Counted from the stretch's first letter, positions 23,812 through 36,630 are shown. The stretch is 64,000 bases of DNA from Parascedosporium putredinis (GCA_949357655.1 CASHTG010000009.1:992001-1056000); one strand, 5' to 3'. The notes: generated by a model from the letters alone, not told the origin. Program-made: numbers and translations.

Positions 23812-26800
23812 TGCAGGTCAATTCGGTTCGGCGGCGAGGGAGAGGGCGGCGGGCGAGGGCGAGGTTCGACGATGAGCAGCTCCGACGTCAGATTTGGGTT
23901 GGAGGGAAGAGGGAGAAGTCGTGGAAAGGCTGCTGCTGCTGGCACGAAATGTGCGGGGCGCCGTGCAGTGGTACATTAATATGTAATGGATCCAATCTGA
24001 TCTAGCAATTGTTGGGCGAATAAGCAAAGGACTGCGGGAAACACACCCGCTTTCTCCTTAGTCATGCGGTTTTTCCTTGTGGGCGGTTTGGTACACGCCC
24101 GCTAAAATACTCGTAGCAGCTAGTCTACTCAACTCCGATTCCCGTGTCTTGCTTGAAATTTTTATGATCGTGGGGCGGGCGGGGAGGGAGGGGAGGGCCG
24201 TTGGCTGTGGTCGAGGCAATAGTGCTTTGCGAACATTCGATCGAGTGAGGTGGCGCACAACCACGCGCACAACCACATCTCAAATTGCCCGCGGCGCACA
24301 ACGCTGCGGAGCCCACGGCCTCTGGGCCTCGAGTGTAGACACTCCCCTCAAAATCTAGTGCGGGCCAGCCAAGCCAGTCAATCCCGCCACAACAATACCA
24401 GGGCCTCATGGGACGACGCAAGCAAGCAAGACGTGGCCCCCTCCCTCGTCGCAAAAGCCCGTGCGGCAAATGGGCGGACCCTACGCTGCCGATGATGGGT
24501 CCTGGGGTTGCAGTGGGCGAATCTGAGTCTGGACTGGCGACTGGGTCCAAAGATGGCCTCGAAGGTTTCAAAACATCCATCCACAAGCTATTATTCCATG
24601 TACAAGGCGGAGCCAGCCACTTTGCCGCTGCTACCATCGGGAGGGACGGAGGCGAAAAAGAACATTGAACATGGAAGAAAGAAGAAAAGTGACATTGGAA
24701 AGGACTGGACAGCACCTTGAGCATCCCCCAATTCCCGCCGCGTCAGTGTCCAATCACCATCATAGTACATGTCCTTCTTTCTAGGCCTGCCGGGCGGAGG
24801 AAACGGTCCTTCAAAGGATTCAAGGATGGAAGCTAAAATCATGTCCCCTGCGCCAAATGTACCAACGCTGCACATGCCACCGGAAAACCTTGGAAACCTG
24901 GGAGCTTGAAGAAAAGAGCGACTCCCAAAATAGGAAAAGACGTGCACTGTGAGAGTGAAGGGTTCAAATGATAAACGAACCCCAGAGCGGAATGGAAATT
25001 GGAAGACAAGGCGAGGAGGGAGAAAACAGAGCAAAAAGAAAAGAAAGAAAAAGGATAGGTAAAAAAAATAATAAATAAAAAGTAGACGAAAAAGAAGAGT
25101 AAAAGGAAAGCAAACCATAGAAAAGGGAAAAAAATATTGAGTTGTGCAGAATGCAACATGAATTGGAGAGCCAATAATGCACGCTAACCAATAAACCGAC
25201 CGCCGGTGCATTGGCACACGTTGGTCGAAGCCGTTTTCTCCGTTCCCGATCTCGATTGCTTGCGTCCCTCCGACATTCAATCTTCGCTTCGCAGCCCTAA
25301 TTGGGGAGCCACAGCGATACATCTATGGATCCATCCATTGTATTGCTTCCAGACCTTCTCCCCCGGCTGGCCAGCCAAGAATGCGCTGCACCCGTCTTTG
25401 CCGCAAAGAGGGCCTCTTTTCTAGTCCCTTGGCTAGCAGTAAGACTGCTGTCGATCATCACGCTCCGCTCCTCGTGATTAGGATCGAGGAGGGCGGCCCA
25501 TTGGAGTACTGGTCATGGTCTTGCCCTCGCCGCCTGGACGGACACGTACATTCAAATGATGCCTTTTCGGCAGGATGGCCGTGCTCCCCTTGGACAAGGA
25601 ACTTTTCTTCGACGATTTTCCGGGGCGCCGGATCAACTTGGGTTCCCGCCCAAACTACCAAAGTAATAAGCTTCACCCCTTCATTTCTACCATCGAGCAA
25701 GTCATTGGCCGAGAAGGAAGTGGAATGAACTTTTGGCCGTTCGGTCGAGCAACGGCCGAAGCGATCTTGCTCCATCTATGGATACCGCAAGTGTCATTCC
25801 GAGCACTCTATTCGCCAGTCCAGTGCCAGCTTGGCTTGGGAGGGGATCTATTGTCTTGGGGAACTCGTTTGGATGCATTGATAAGAACGCACTTAAGCCC
25901 GAAGGGGTCGGGACAAAGTCTCTGAGAACGCTGAGGACACACCACCCCGTTCGGCTTTGTCCTATCATTTCCCCTAAGAATAGAAGCGGTGGCGAGTGCA
26001 AAATCCGAAATGAGGACCAGGGGAGGAGAGAGAGAGGGGGGGGACGCTACACTAGACAAGAAAAATTTGGGGAACTGAGTGGAGCGAAGTGGCGCTCCAG
26101 TTGCATGCAGCCCGCCCTGCATATCATGCCATCCGTGTGCCATATTATTCGAACACGAGCCAATATTTTCTTCTTTCCTTTCGCTGAGTTGTCTATTCCG
26201 AGATAGGCAAACTCTTCGACGAGGTTCCACCCCAACGACTTGCCTGCCAAGCGGAAACGAAAGAAGCCGGAACAAAGAAGGAAAGGAGAGGAGACGTCGG
26301 TCAAGACGGAAAACTAGTTCGTATCTCGGTCGAGGAAACAAAGAAAAGCCAACAAACGTGTCAAGCACCGCCGAGATAAGAGTGTCGCCACTTGTTACAT
26401 AAAAGTTGATTGTTCATCTTAAGCTATTTTGCACTATCCTCGATGTGGACGGCGGGAGGCCTACACGTCAAATCGAATGGATCTATTGATGTTTCGGAAG
26501 AAAAAGTACCGGTGCATTATTGAGACCGGGGAAGGGGGAAGAGGGGGCCGCAATATTATTAGAGTTTCTAACCCCAAAACCGTTGAACCTCTTTGGAAAG
26601 GAGGAACGTAGTACATGCAATGCAATATCAGCACGGTCCGAAAAAGAGATGGGCATCAAAGCGGCCGCAACACGTCCAGCCAGGGTGGATGCACCAGCTA
26701 ATATCTCCAGCCGCGGCTTCCCCTCTAGCAAAGCCGTCTCCGCCATCACTTTGATAGAAAGGACACGCTAGCACAAACGGCTGGAGAAGGGGAAGAAGAA

Positions 26801-26884
26801 GAGAGGAGGAAGAAGATAGGCGGAAGGTGGGAGGGGTGGGAGAGGGTGGTGGCGAACAGAAAACCCCATTCTCTAACTCCTGCA
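23812..26884. other. 3.1-kb intergenic region
   Basis: No recognisable gene. A long A/purine-rich tract (about 25015-25140) makes a hydrophobic Phe/Leu ORF on the minus strand (24591-25322), which I regard as compositional. ORFs elsewhere overlap antisense ORFs and lack motifs. Confidence 0.5.
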
Positions 26885-27805
26885 CTACAGCTTGGACGGG
26901 ACCCATTCCGGCTCCCTCTTGGCCGCAAACGCCTCGAGCCCGATGCGCGCATTCTGCCCCTCCATCAACCCCCGACCAAACTGCTCGTCCGTGATCTGCG
27001 CCGCTCGCTGCACGCTGCCCGTCTCCCACGCCTGCCGGAGCCCCGCCCGACTGACGATGACGGCGTCCGGCGACATGCGCGCCACCCCGGCCGCCAGCGC
27101 CATCGCCTCCTCCAAAAGCGTCTCCTGGCTCGCCGCCACCCGTAGGAACCCCAGCCGCTGCAGCTCCTCCGCGCTCAGCACGCGGCCTGCGATGGCCATC
27201 TCCGCCGCGAGCTGCATGCCAAAGGTCCTCACCGCCCGGGCGAGGCCTCCGGCCGCGGCGTAGAGACCCCATTTCGCTTCGGGGAGGGTGAAGGTTGCTG
27301 TCGGCGAGGCGATGACTAGATCGCTGTTTTCGTTTTAACGAAGATGAGTCTTTTGTTAGCTCGAGGACGGAAAGGAAGAAAGAAAGAGGATCTCGGCTCA
27401 AGATACCGCGCGAAACCCCGGCCACCTACCAGTTCAAAACGATCTCGAATCCCCCTCCAAACGCGAACCCGTTGACCGCGGCAATGATGGGCTTCTTGCC
27501 CACGCGCGTGCTGATGCCGAAGAACCCGCTCGAGGGCAGCCCGCCGATAATCTTGCGATTGCGCTCCTTTTGCTCCACGAGGTCCGCCCCGCGCAAAACG
27601 CCTTCCTCCCTTGGCCCGTCACGATGGCGACGCGGAGGGAGGGCTCGTTGTCGTACCACTGCCACAGCGCTGCACCCTCCGTGTGGCCGGCCATGGTGAT
27701 GGCGTTGAGGGCGCGCTCCCTGTTGATGGTCACGAGCATGACGGATGGCGTGGGGAAGCTTACGTCCGCGACGGAGCAGGCTGGCGGGGCTGTTGAGTAG
27801 GCCAT
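26885..27805 (-). CDS. Enoyl-CoA hydratase/isomerase family protein
   Basis: Crotonase-fold protein, about 271 aa. Exon 1 is 27805-27430 and exon 2 is 27323-26885, with a GTAGGT donor and ACAG acceptor. Family features: VMLVTINRERALNAI near the N-terminus, the oxyanion-hole segments AFCAG(ADL) and AVNGFAFGGGFEIVLNCDLVIA, FTLPEAKWGLYAAAGGLARAV, and the C-terminal EGQNARIGLEAFAAKREPEW. The position usually filled by catalytic Glu reads G-G-F-E-I, and the second Glu region reads LPEAKWGL, so a hydratase or isomerase is possible. No obvious N-terminal mitochondrial presequence or C-terminal SKL-type peroxisomal signal is decisive, although the protein ends in Ser-Lys-Leu, a canonical PTS1, which favours a peroxisomal location. 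A missing C in the run 27587-27590 explains the frame break after FCAG. Confidence 0.9.
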
Positions 27806-29637
27806 GGCTGCGATGCTGGTTTGTTCTCTTTTATCTACAGAATGCTCTGGAAAGGTTCAAGAGGATTAAGCTCGACTAATAGCGGTTCGATTTCGAAACC
27901 CAATATGGGAGAAGCATGAAAAGAGTTGAGGAATCTACTCTCGAGCAGGAGCCCAAGGTTCGCAGCTTTAATGTTGGATGCCCGCCATCCCGAATAGGAG
28001 AGCCGAGGTAACTATCTCGGCCTCCCGCCAAAGCGGCCCTGCAAGAGGAGCTGATCCGGGGAACACCACATTCCTTTCGTGTGGGGGAGGATTGCTCTAA
28101 CCTATTTTGACGGCCCACTAACCTGCATCCGGGAAAGAGTGTCGGTCCTTTGAGCTTCTCGACAACCTGCCCGACGATATAAAGAAAATGCCATGGTTTG
28201 GTGATCGACGTTGAAGTGCATGGTTTGATTGAACACTGTCTTTTTGCCTTGCTTGTCACGACACTTACACCAGCACATAAAAATAGGATTATTCTTGGTT
28301 GGCTTACCAACGATATGTGATAGCATTACTCTTTACCAAGATTATATCTAACGATCGAGAATATTCGACGATCGAGAATACCCGATGCTGTTTAAAGCTC
28401 TACGATGCCCACGACACTTCACTCTTCGCGCTTGATCTCGACACCACTCGCCGGGAATATATCGAAGGGGCCATACGGTAACACAGCGACTGAGAAAGAA
28501 ATCAGGTCGATGTATCCGGTGACAACGAGCTCGTGGAAAGATAATTTGCCGTGTTTCGGACCCCTTGAATTGGCCCTACCTCGGCAGAGTCGTAGAAGAG
28601 TGCGAGCTCAATCTCGAGAATCGGATTCGAGCTTATAGGCCCGCCGCGTCGGGTTCTCGTTTTCCAATCGCGGCTTGCGGCCCCACGTCAGCGTCTCTTG
28701 GGCCTTTCTTCAAATGCTGGTGGAAATAACCACCGCCCTCTAGTGATGTGAAGGGATGCAACAAGCGCGTGTCCCGCTATATGGTCTTGCATGATATTGA
28801 GTGCCGGTTCATGATTTCGTGAAAGCCCCTTCCCGCCACGAAAGCGCTAGGTGAAATTTCCATAACGTGTATTTGATGCATAGTCTCTATACTTGGTTGA
28901 TGTGAATGGAGGCAGCTTTTGACATCATCTCTTTGGCAGTTGCCGCAAGCAATGCTCTGTCACCTGTTCTGGCGTACAGTCGTAGACACACTCTCGGAAC
29001 ACAAAACCGATCCCAAGCCACTCTCATAGCTACCCGGCTTCTTGAAAACGAGGGGAATGGAGAAGGAGGAGGTGGTGGCGGTGGCTGCGGCAGAGCAAGA
29101 TTTGACAGCCCCAATCTCTCAGATCCCAGCAGGCACGCCACCAAAACTTTAAACATCTTCCCGCGCGCGTGCTCATAAGATAACCACCAGACGTTGGTTT
29201 TTTATTTATTTACTTATCCTACAGAGTGCGTGCCAATAGAAAATATTAAACTTACGTGTATCTTCTGGAGCAAATATTCCGGCCCTAAGGAGCAAGGGGC
29301 TCAAGCATACTTTGTATGACGCGTCTGCGCCACTCATCAGGGAGCAAAAGCACATGTCTGATATAAAGCTTCATTGTGGCAGACCTCAGTCGCACAACGT
29401 GCACACACACACGCGACCTTTCTTCTCCGCCTTCCCCTCACTCTCTCTCCCTCCACCCGTGAATTGAAAGAAACACCACATCACCACATCGCCACTTGCC
29501 CTCGCGAATCCCCGTCCTGACTTGAAAACCCCTCGAACCAAGTAAAACTCCATCGCTCGGGAGCGCCCGCAAACAAGCTCGCGCCATGGCCGCGTAGCCT
29601 CCCAGCCGTGGGTGCCCCAAACCTCGCGCCATCCGCC
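27806..29637. other. 1.8-kb intergenic, divergent promoter region
   Basis: Lies between divergent genes. No motif-bearing ORF. The final 200 bp is CT/CA-rich leader for the gene at 29638. Confidence 0.5.
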
Positions 29638-31138
29638 ATGCCGCCGCAAACACCCGAGCACGAGCTGCAAGAGTACTACGACGAGGACAATGGCCCCACG
29701 ATCCTCACCGTCACCGTGAGCGTGACGTCGGTTGCGCTCTGCTTTGTCGTTGCGCGCATGACGAGCCGGTACCTCGCGCTGCGGAAACTAAGCATCGATG
29801 ACTATCTCGTCATACTCTCGGCGGTGAGTGTGTATCATCTCTTTCTTTCCCAAGCCGTCAATGTGCTGGCTGGGCTGGGCTGATGAACTAACTCCTATGA
29901 AATGGCTTCAAGGTTCTTAGTGTCGCGTACATTTGCCTAACAGCGGCCGCGATCCACTTTGGCGGCGGCAAGCACGCGGTGGCCCTGGAGCCCGAGGATC
30001 TCAGTCGATCCGTGCTGCTGATCAACGTTGCCTTCGTCCCCGGCGCTCTCTCGTTTACGATTCCTAAATTCGCCGTTGTCATCCTCCTCACGAAAATCCT
30101 CGACCCCGGTCCTCTCCATCGGCGGATCCTTCTCGTCATCAGCGTGGGATACGGGTTGACCGTCGTCGGCTTGCTCGTGGTCAACTTTGTCCAGTGCTCG
30201 CCACCGGCTGTTCAGTGGGGAAAGGCCGAAGGCACCTGCTGGAGTCGGCAGGTCATTACCATCTACTCTTTAGTTGTTACAGGTACGTGTGCGGCAAAGG
30301 GAAAAAAGGCAAAAGAAGAATATAGACAAGAAAGAAAGACAATTGTGTTAGGCGTTCGGAAGGAGGTCAAACGGCTAACGGCGGCAAAGTGCTCTCGGCC
30401 AGCTTCGACATATACCTCGCGACCTACCCGACGTGGGTCCTCTTGCGACTCTCCATGCACTGGAAGAAGAAACTGGCGCTTTCTTTCTCGCTAGGATTTG
30501 GATACTGGCAAGTCTCTCCGTGGACGCGGTTCATATTTAGACTCAAGAAGGCTGATAAAAGACCCGCGTTGGACCTATCAGCGCCGCAGCAGTCGCGCTA
30601 TACAAGTGCATGTACCTAGGTAAACTGAAAGAGGTTGAGGATTTTACCTGTAAGTACCCTGATGCTTCAACTCTCCAGGAACGCGCCCCGGGCTGCGCGA
30701 CCCGAACCAAGGATCAGTATGCTCACTGCAAGGGGCTTAGACACATCGGACAGCATTGTTATCTGGACCAAGCAGGTGTTTCCCAATCCGGCAGCAGTCA
30801 CCCCCTCCTCCGCCCCCCTCCTTCCCGGGAGTTCTTTCTGGCTAACCACCTAGATTCATAATCGCAGCATCGAGGCGAACTGCGTCGTCATTGGGGCCTG
30901 CATCCCTACCCTGTACCCGCTCCTCAAGAAGGTGTTTGGGTCCCGGGTCCTCGGCGGAACCGCTCCCGCGGCGAGCCTCCCGACCCTCCACGTCGAAGAG
31001 GTGCCGGCGCCACCAGAACGGCGGCGAGCCAGTGTCTTGGCTGCTTTGCACCCGGCGGCAGTAGCGGCGCACATTGGCTTAGCTGTTGGTCTCAAGAGGA
31101 GTCGTGCTCTGCGGTACCCAGCGACACTCGACCTATAG
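29638..31138 (+). CDS. PTH11-like 7TM membrane protein (rhodopsin domain)
   Basis: Predicted plasma-membrane receptor-like protein of 353 aa, with no frameshift. Six exons: 29638-29823, 29913-30282, 30390-30507, 30582-30649, 30741-30775, 30854-31138; the exon sum is exactly 1,062 nt. Helical segments include VTVSVTSVALCFVVARMTSR, SVAYICLTAAAIHFGGG, LLINVAFVPGALSFTIPKFA, RILLVISVGYGLTVVGLLVV and VVIGACIPTLYPLLKKVFG. Family landmarks are SIDDYLVIL, VQCSPPAVQWG and DIYLATYPTWVLL. The third intron uses a GC donor (GCAAGT at 30508), which joins GFGY-C to the next exon perfectly. It is more distant from the other two receptors in this window and has different intron positions. The ligand is unknown. 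Confidence 0.83.
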
Positions 31139-33026
31139 CGTCTCTGGGCTCGTCGAGAACGTGAGAGCTGCACGCGGATGCAATGCACGAGGGATACCTG
31201 GTTCAGTCATACCACTCGATTCTTCGGATTCGACTGCATGTCATATCCGAGTCGTAGAAATAGTCTCTTGTCGTTTGGCAGCTGCATGGCCATTATCTTT
31301 TGTGCATCTCAACCCATGTAAATAGTCTATTATAAAAGCGTACATGTCGGTTTCTAGGTCTCGTAGATGAATATCATGTAGAGATAACAACCTCGAACCC
31401 GCCAAACCACCAAACCAAAAGATCAAGGGTGGAAGCAAGTCAGGTCACTAGAAACCCTCTGGAAGCTCCACGGGCTCATTCCATAAAAGCTCGTTGGATG
31501 CTCAGGGAAAAGGTATACCCAGTTTTTCTGTTCGTATGACTACTGCTCCCACCACCTCTCGTCCTTTGTGCATTATCCACCATGTGGGTTCCGTCCCCCC
31601 TTCATCGGCAGTTGGGCCCGGCCTGCCACGGAAGGGAAAAGTGAAAGACCGCCTCGAACTACTTTAAAAGTCACCAAGCAAGGGTGTGCAGCCAATGAGA
31701 CAAGTAAATATCGCAAGAGCATTCTCCCGCCATTTGGCGCCCCTGAGAGACGTATACTTTGATGTCCAGTGATTTTGCTCTCTGCCCATGGCCGAAAGGG
31801 ACGCAGAAAGGAAAAAAAGTTTTTCTTTTCCTCCGGCGCATTCCCGGGTAAGCCTAGTCTCGCACTGCCAGGGTCTTCTCCTTGGGCGCAATGCAATTGC
31901 CGTTCCCTCGCAAAGGAGCTAGCAGACGCGTGGAGGGGCTCGGCGGGGCATTTGGTGGGGTGTCATTTTACCCCGCGCATCCCATCTACGGATGATTATC
32001 CAAGAGAGCAAAAAAGGTACATCCGGGAGCCGGTCTGCCGTGTATCGTTGCCCTCCGGCGGCGCTGGGGCGAGACCTGCCCGGCTACGAGTCGTGGGTCA
32101 CCCTTTTCCGCCTGGTGCGCTTACCCCAAATACAGCGCCCTTCCCGGGCTCGTTAACCCAGCTCCTCGGACGGAATCCACGCAGCGTCCCATTGGCAAAT
32201 GATGGTATGGATGATGCGGGGTTGTCACCTTCGTGTCACTGGCCTGCAGTGGCGGTCCTTTTTTCTTTCTTTCTCCTACTCGTGCTGCTTGCTTGATCCC
32301 GCTCAGAGATGACCCCCATCTTGATTGGCGCCGCTCCCGGTCACGGCCGGTTTCAGAATAGAAGTAAGCTCGAGGGCGAGTTGAGTGAAGTAGGTGGGGT
32401 AACAAGGTCACAGAAGGAGTGAAAAAAAAAACGGGTGCGACGATGGGGATAGGATGGGAAGAGGGCCTTTTCAATATACTAAACACAGGCACACGCTTAT
32501 GTTCAGTTGGTCCAGCAACTAGCGTCGCCTGCAAAGACTCGCGAGCTAATACTTTGTAGCTGGCCCTCCGGTCCGGTCTGATGCTAGGTACAGGAGACTA
32601 ATAACCGCCACCCCAACTTCTTTTTCTTTCTTTTTTTTTTTTTTTTTTTTGGCCTTGACGTCTGTAGCTCGAGCGCGGGTTTCTTTTTCTTTTTCTATTC
32701 TTCCCTTTCTCGTGCTCTCGTCCTTTTCCCCTTCTAGCCTCCACTTGACCCATCCTCTCTCGCCCTATCTCCCCTGTGCGCCCCCCTTTGCTCCTCTGGC
32801 ATCCCACCCGTCCCACCCACACACCCCGTCATAGCTAGCTTGGCCTAACTCATAAAGTAGTTCGCACGCACATCTACACCCAAGCTCTATTTTTTTTTCT
32901 CTCCCTCCCTTTAATCCTTCCCTCTTCTCCCTCCCTCCTCCGCCCTCTCAACACATCACACACACCAGAGACCTCTCACCCTTCCCACCCCTTTACCTCC
33001 GTTTTTCCCCTCACAACCCGCCCACC
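31139..33026. other. 1.9-kb intergenic with CT-rich leader
   Basis: No gene seen. The last 450 bp is strongly pyrimidine-rich on the plus strand (poly-T at about 32630-32650, CT tracts to 32960) and ends in caacccgcccaccATGG. This is a typical fungal core promoter/5' UTR for a highly expressed gene. Confidence 0.55.
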
Positions 33027-34320
33027 ATGGTTCAGCTTCCCTTCCACGCCGACCAGATCGGCTCCTGATCCGCCCCGCCTCCCTCGCCGCCGCGCGAAGC
33101 GGCCGACGCCGGCGAGATCTCCGCCGCCCAGCTCTGGGAGGAGCAGAGCAAGGCCGTCGCCGACATCGTCAAGAAGCAGCAGGAGCACGGCGTCCGCGCC
33201 ATCTGCTCCGGCGAGTTTGACCGCAAGTGGTACTTTGGCGGCTTCTTCGAGAAGCTCGACGGCTTCCGCGAGGTCATCCCCGTCCCCTGGGACCTCGCCA
33301 GGTTGTCCGCGCCCCCATCGCCGCGCTCAAGAAGGCCGGCAAGCAGTACCCCATGGCCGCCGTCTGCGAGGGCAAGATCAAGTACACCAAGAGCCCCTAC
33401 CTCGAGAACTGGAAGCTCCTCCGGTCCCAGCTCCCCGAGAGCCAGTGGGGCGATGCCAAGTTCACCATGCCTCCCCCTTGCTACTTCCACCTCCGCCTCG
33501 GCCCCGGCAAGTGCTACAGCAGCGACGCCTACGCCAACGATAAGGAGTTCTTCGCCGACCTCGCCAAGGCCTACCAGCAGGAGTTCCAGACCCTCTACGC
33601 CGAGGGCCTCCGCAACGTCCAGCTCGACGACCCCACCCTCGCCTACTTCTGCTCCGATGCCATGCACGACTCTCTGAGGCAGGACGGTGAGGACCCCGAG
33701 GCCCTCTTCGAGACCTACCTCCAGGCGCACAACGACTGCATCGCCAACAAGCCCGAGGGCCTTCACGTTGGCCTCCACATCTGTAGAGGTACGCCCGCTT
33801 CCCCCGTTTCCAAGCTTTCCGCTCGGGGTCGAGATTTCCCCGCGCGCAAGACTCCTCTTTTACATTTCTTCTTTCCCTTTGCTAACCCATTTACGCAGGT
33901 AACTTTGCCAAGTCCATGCACTTCAGCGAGGGCTCCTACGAAAAGATTTCGGAAAAGATGTTCTCCACCCTCAACTACGACACCTTCTTCCTCGAGTACG
34001 ACAACCCCCGCTCCGGCGGCTTCGAGCCCCTCCGATTCCTCCCCAAGGGCAAGAACGTCGTCCTCGGCGTCGTCACCACCAAGGAGCCTGAGCTCGAAGA
34101 CGCCGAGCTCATCAAGACCCGCGTTAGGCAGGCCGCCGAGATCATCGCCCAGGGCCAGGGCGTCTCCGTCGACGAGGCCATGCAGAGCATCGGCATCAGC
34201 CCCCAGTGCGGCTTCGCCAGCGTCGCCGTCGGCGCCGAGGGCATGACCGAGGAGAAGATGTTTGCCAAGCTCAAGCTCGTCAAGGACGTCGCCGACGAGC
34301 TCTGGCCCAACAGGGCGTAG
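33027..34320 (+). CDS. MetE-like cobalamin-independent methyltransferase
   Basis: Stand-alone catalytic-domain protein of about 395 aa, half the length of full MetE. It is related to the C-terminal barrel of cobalamin-independent methionine synthase and to YxjG/YxjH-type proteins. Exons: 33027-33788 and 33899-34320 (GTACGC donor, GCAG acceptor). Zinc ligands expected from MetE are recognisable: H-x-C in LHICRGNFAKS, Glu in FFLEYDNPRSGGFEPL and Cys in SPQCGFASVAVG. Upstream landmarks are HADQIGS and SGEFDRKWYFGGFF. It probably transfers a methyl group to a thiol such as homocysteine, but the methyl donor is unknown. Frame breaks at 33063-33066 (apparent TGA), about 33095 (two bases) and about 33300 are all explained by missing bases. 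Codon bias (strong C-ending) suggests high expression. Confidence 0.85.
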
Positions 34321-36630
34321 AGCTGGAGAGCTTCTCTTGGGCAAGCAAAACGCAGCGCAAGCAAAATAAAACTTTGATGCCGTGCTCTTTTTCTTGTTTT
34401 CTGTTTTCTGTTTCTTTGTTTGGCCTTGTAACGATGGATAGATGAGACCACATTGGGCGTATTTTTCCCCCTCCCCACCCCCTTCCCCGCCACGATTCAT
34501 GTTTCGAATACTCGTTCAACCGAGCGTTTGTCTTTTTAGCAAAAACACCTTTCAACCTAAAAGTTGCCCGGGCGAATATAGCCTATCTACATACACACTC
34601 GACATAATTACAACTGGGAAATTAGAATCCTCATCAGACGTTTTCCCGACTTTTTAAAGTGACACCTGCAGGGTATTGCGTCACTTGTGAATTCTCTATT
34701 GGCTCGCTCGCACAATAGATTGGTCGGAGCAGAGACAGTGAGGACACACGACCACGCGTATCCGCCATGCCGTGCCTTGCTACCATTTACGCACCACAAC
34801 AAGAGGAACGTCAACTACATGTAACAACAACAATAACATCCCGAATGTACTCCTAAAATGAACTGGAGATATTTCTGTTTCTGTTTCCGTCTCAGAGCCT
34901 TTCCTGATCAATGACTAACTAGCCAGAGCTCATCCCGAGCCTCAAGATAAGTGACTACTCACGATATTGAGAGTAAGCTAAAACATAAATCACTAACTCA
35001 GCCATACTTGCCTTCTGCACTAATGTCTCCCCAAGCTTCTGAGGCGGTATATTGGGCAGAAAGGATAAACCACGGAAAAGTGGTTCCGACGTTCTGTGGG
35101 GCTTGACAGTCCGAACCGTGCCACGCATCCCCCGCATTCGTCACCAACAACAACCGAAGTTAGGCGACGCTTATACCTCATCTACAGCCCTGTTTGTCTC
35201 AGAGACCTGACTAGGAAAATCTTGTACCCTAACTAGGAAACCATGATATTTGAGCGTCTACCGTTCAGAGTGACAGCGATTACCAAGTTAGGAAATTTAT
35301 AGATAAGCGAGGCGTATATATGAATGGGAAACCTGGTATGGTAAGAGGGGAACAACTATATCGGGCACCTCCTGGGCTTGAGAGTCACCACTAGGTCTGG
35401 CTGATCCTATAATGGGCGTGATTCTCTCAGGTGTATGAGGGTGTGTGTCCAGTGTTGACCTTGAGATAGGTATTGAATAAATGAGATAATGTTCATATTC
35501 GCTGCTTGGTTGCTCTATTAGGAGCTGTTCTATGGGGAATAATGTGGCGATAACTCCAGGAGGTATGACAGAAAACGTCGGCCTCAGAGTATGTCAGCAG
35601 GTTCTGACAGATCGCAGCCTACTAGGACGACGAACGATCGCCTGGTTCTACGAAGGAATCAGAGAAGAGGTTAAGAATGAAATCACTAAATTTATGGATG
35701 TACCTGATGAGTTGGGAAATTATATGGACTTTATAGTAGAATTTGAGCTTATTACCTAGGTCTACCATGTAAGGCGCAATTATCTAGATTCTATCCAGGA
35801 GCTGTTAGTCACACCATGTTTCCTCGATGACACACCTGGTCGGTCGATCGCGGACGGCTTCTGCTATTCCAAGCACTGGGGGTAGTATATTCGTTAAAGT
35901 TCAACTGACCTCAAATGTTCCAACTCTAGTACACTCCTAGATCACCAAGGAAAAAGGTGCTGTTGACCCTATACTGGTAGACCTAACCATTTCGTGGATG
36001 AGCATTTGTTGAATAGTATGGCATAAAGGACATTTCACCCATCCTAGGACAAAAGTAAGATACGCAAGGGCATGCGGGACCCTACTTCAATTCGCGGACC
36101 TCGCGTTTGGGAGCCGAAAACAACCACGCTGGAGGGACTATTATGTTGGAACTGGGGTGAGGAAAGCGGGTGTGTGCATTGGGTACGTTTTCACACCGAG
36201 AAGCTACCTAGTGTGGCAGGGCTGTGTCGCAAGATGACGGTGCACAGTACGGGCCAACAGACTACCCGGAGCGAATGGTGCACAGCCACTGCACAGCCTA
36301 ATAGAGCCCATTGACCGGCCCAGTATCCCACCTGTACGGAGCTCTGCTAGAGGCAGTGGGTTATCGGAAACCTTTTATTTTGCCTTGATATGCAGTTGGT
36401 TCATGCGACCCTCGCTGAGAGCAGGGGACAAACATTGATCCCATGGAAAATTGAAACATACACTTTATTTACGAAGGAACATTCTTGGCAAAACATACTG
36501 TTGTAGCCTTAAGTAAACTCTCTCTACCCCCGGCCCTGCTCCTTTCGTTCCGGTAACTTTCTCTCCTCATGACGGCACTGAGAAAGCACGAAGGAAACGC
36601 CCATCGTTATTCCCGCTCACTAGACAAATC
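34321..36630. other. 2.3-kb AT-richer gap with decayed repeats
   Basis: Apart from a gag-like relic (separate entry) I see no gene. Composition is visibly more AT-rich than the flanking genes, with short broken ORFs, as expected for mutated (possibly RIP-affected) transposon DNA. Confidence 0.5.
35532..35759 (+). pseudogene. Retrotransposon gag-like relic
   Basis: A 75-codon ORF whose second half reads RRTIAWFYEGIREEVKNEI followed by a Pro-x-Glu-Leu-x-x-Tyr segment. This is the layout of the gag capsid helices of fungal Ty3/gypsy elements (a W/F-Y-x-G-L/I-x-D/E-x-V/I-K-D/N-E core, then a PxxL-xx-Y helix). No reverse transcriptase, integrase or LTR pair is visible nearby, so only a fragment remains. 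The surrounding DNA is AT-rich. Identification rests on my memory of the gag pattern and needs a profile search. Confidence 0.45.

Noticed and set aside
24591..25322. 243-codon minus-strand ORF with hydrophobic centre
   Set aside because: The hydrophobic run is the reading of an A-rich purine tract on the other strand; the rest has no family resemblance.
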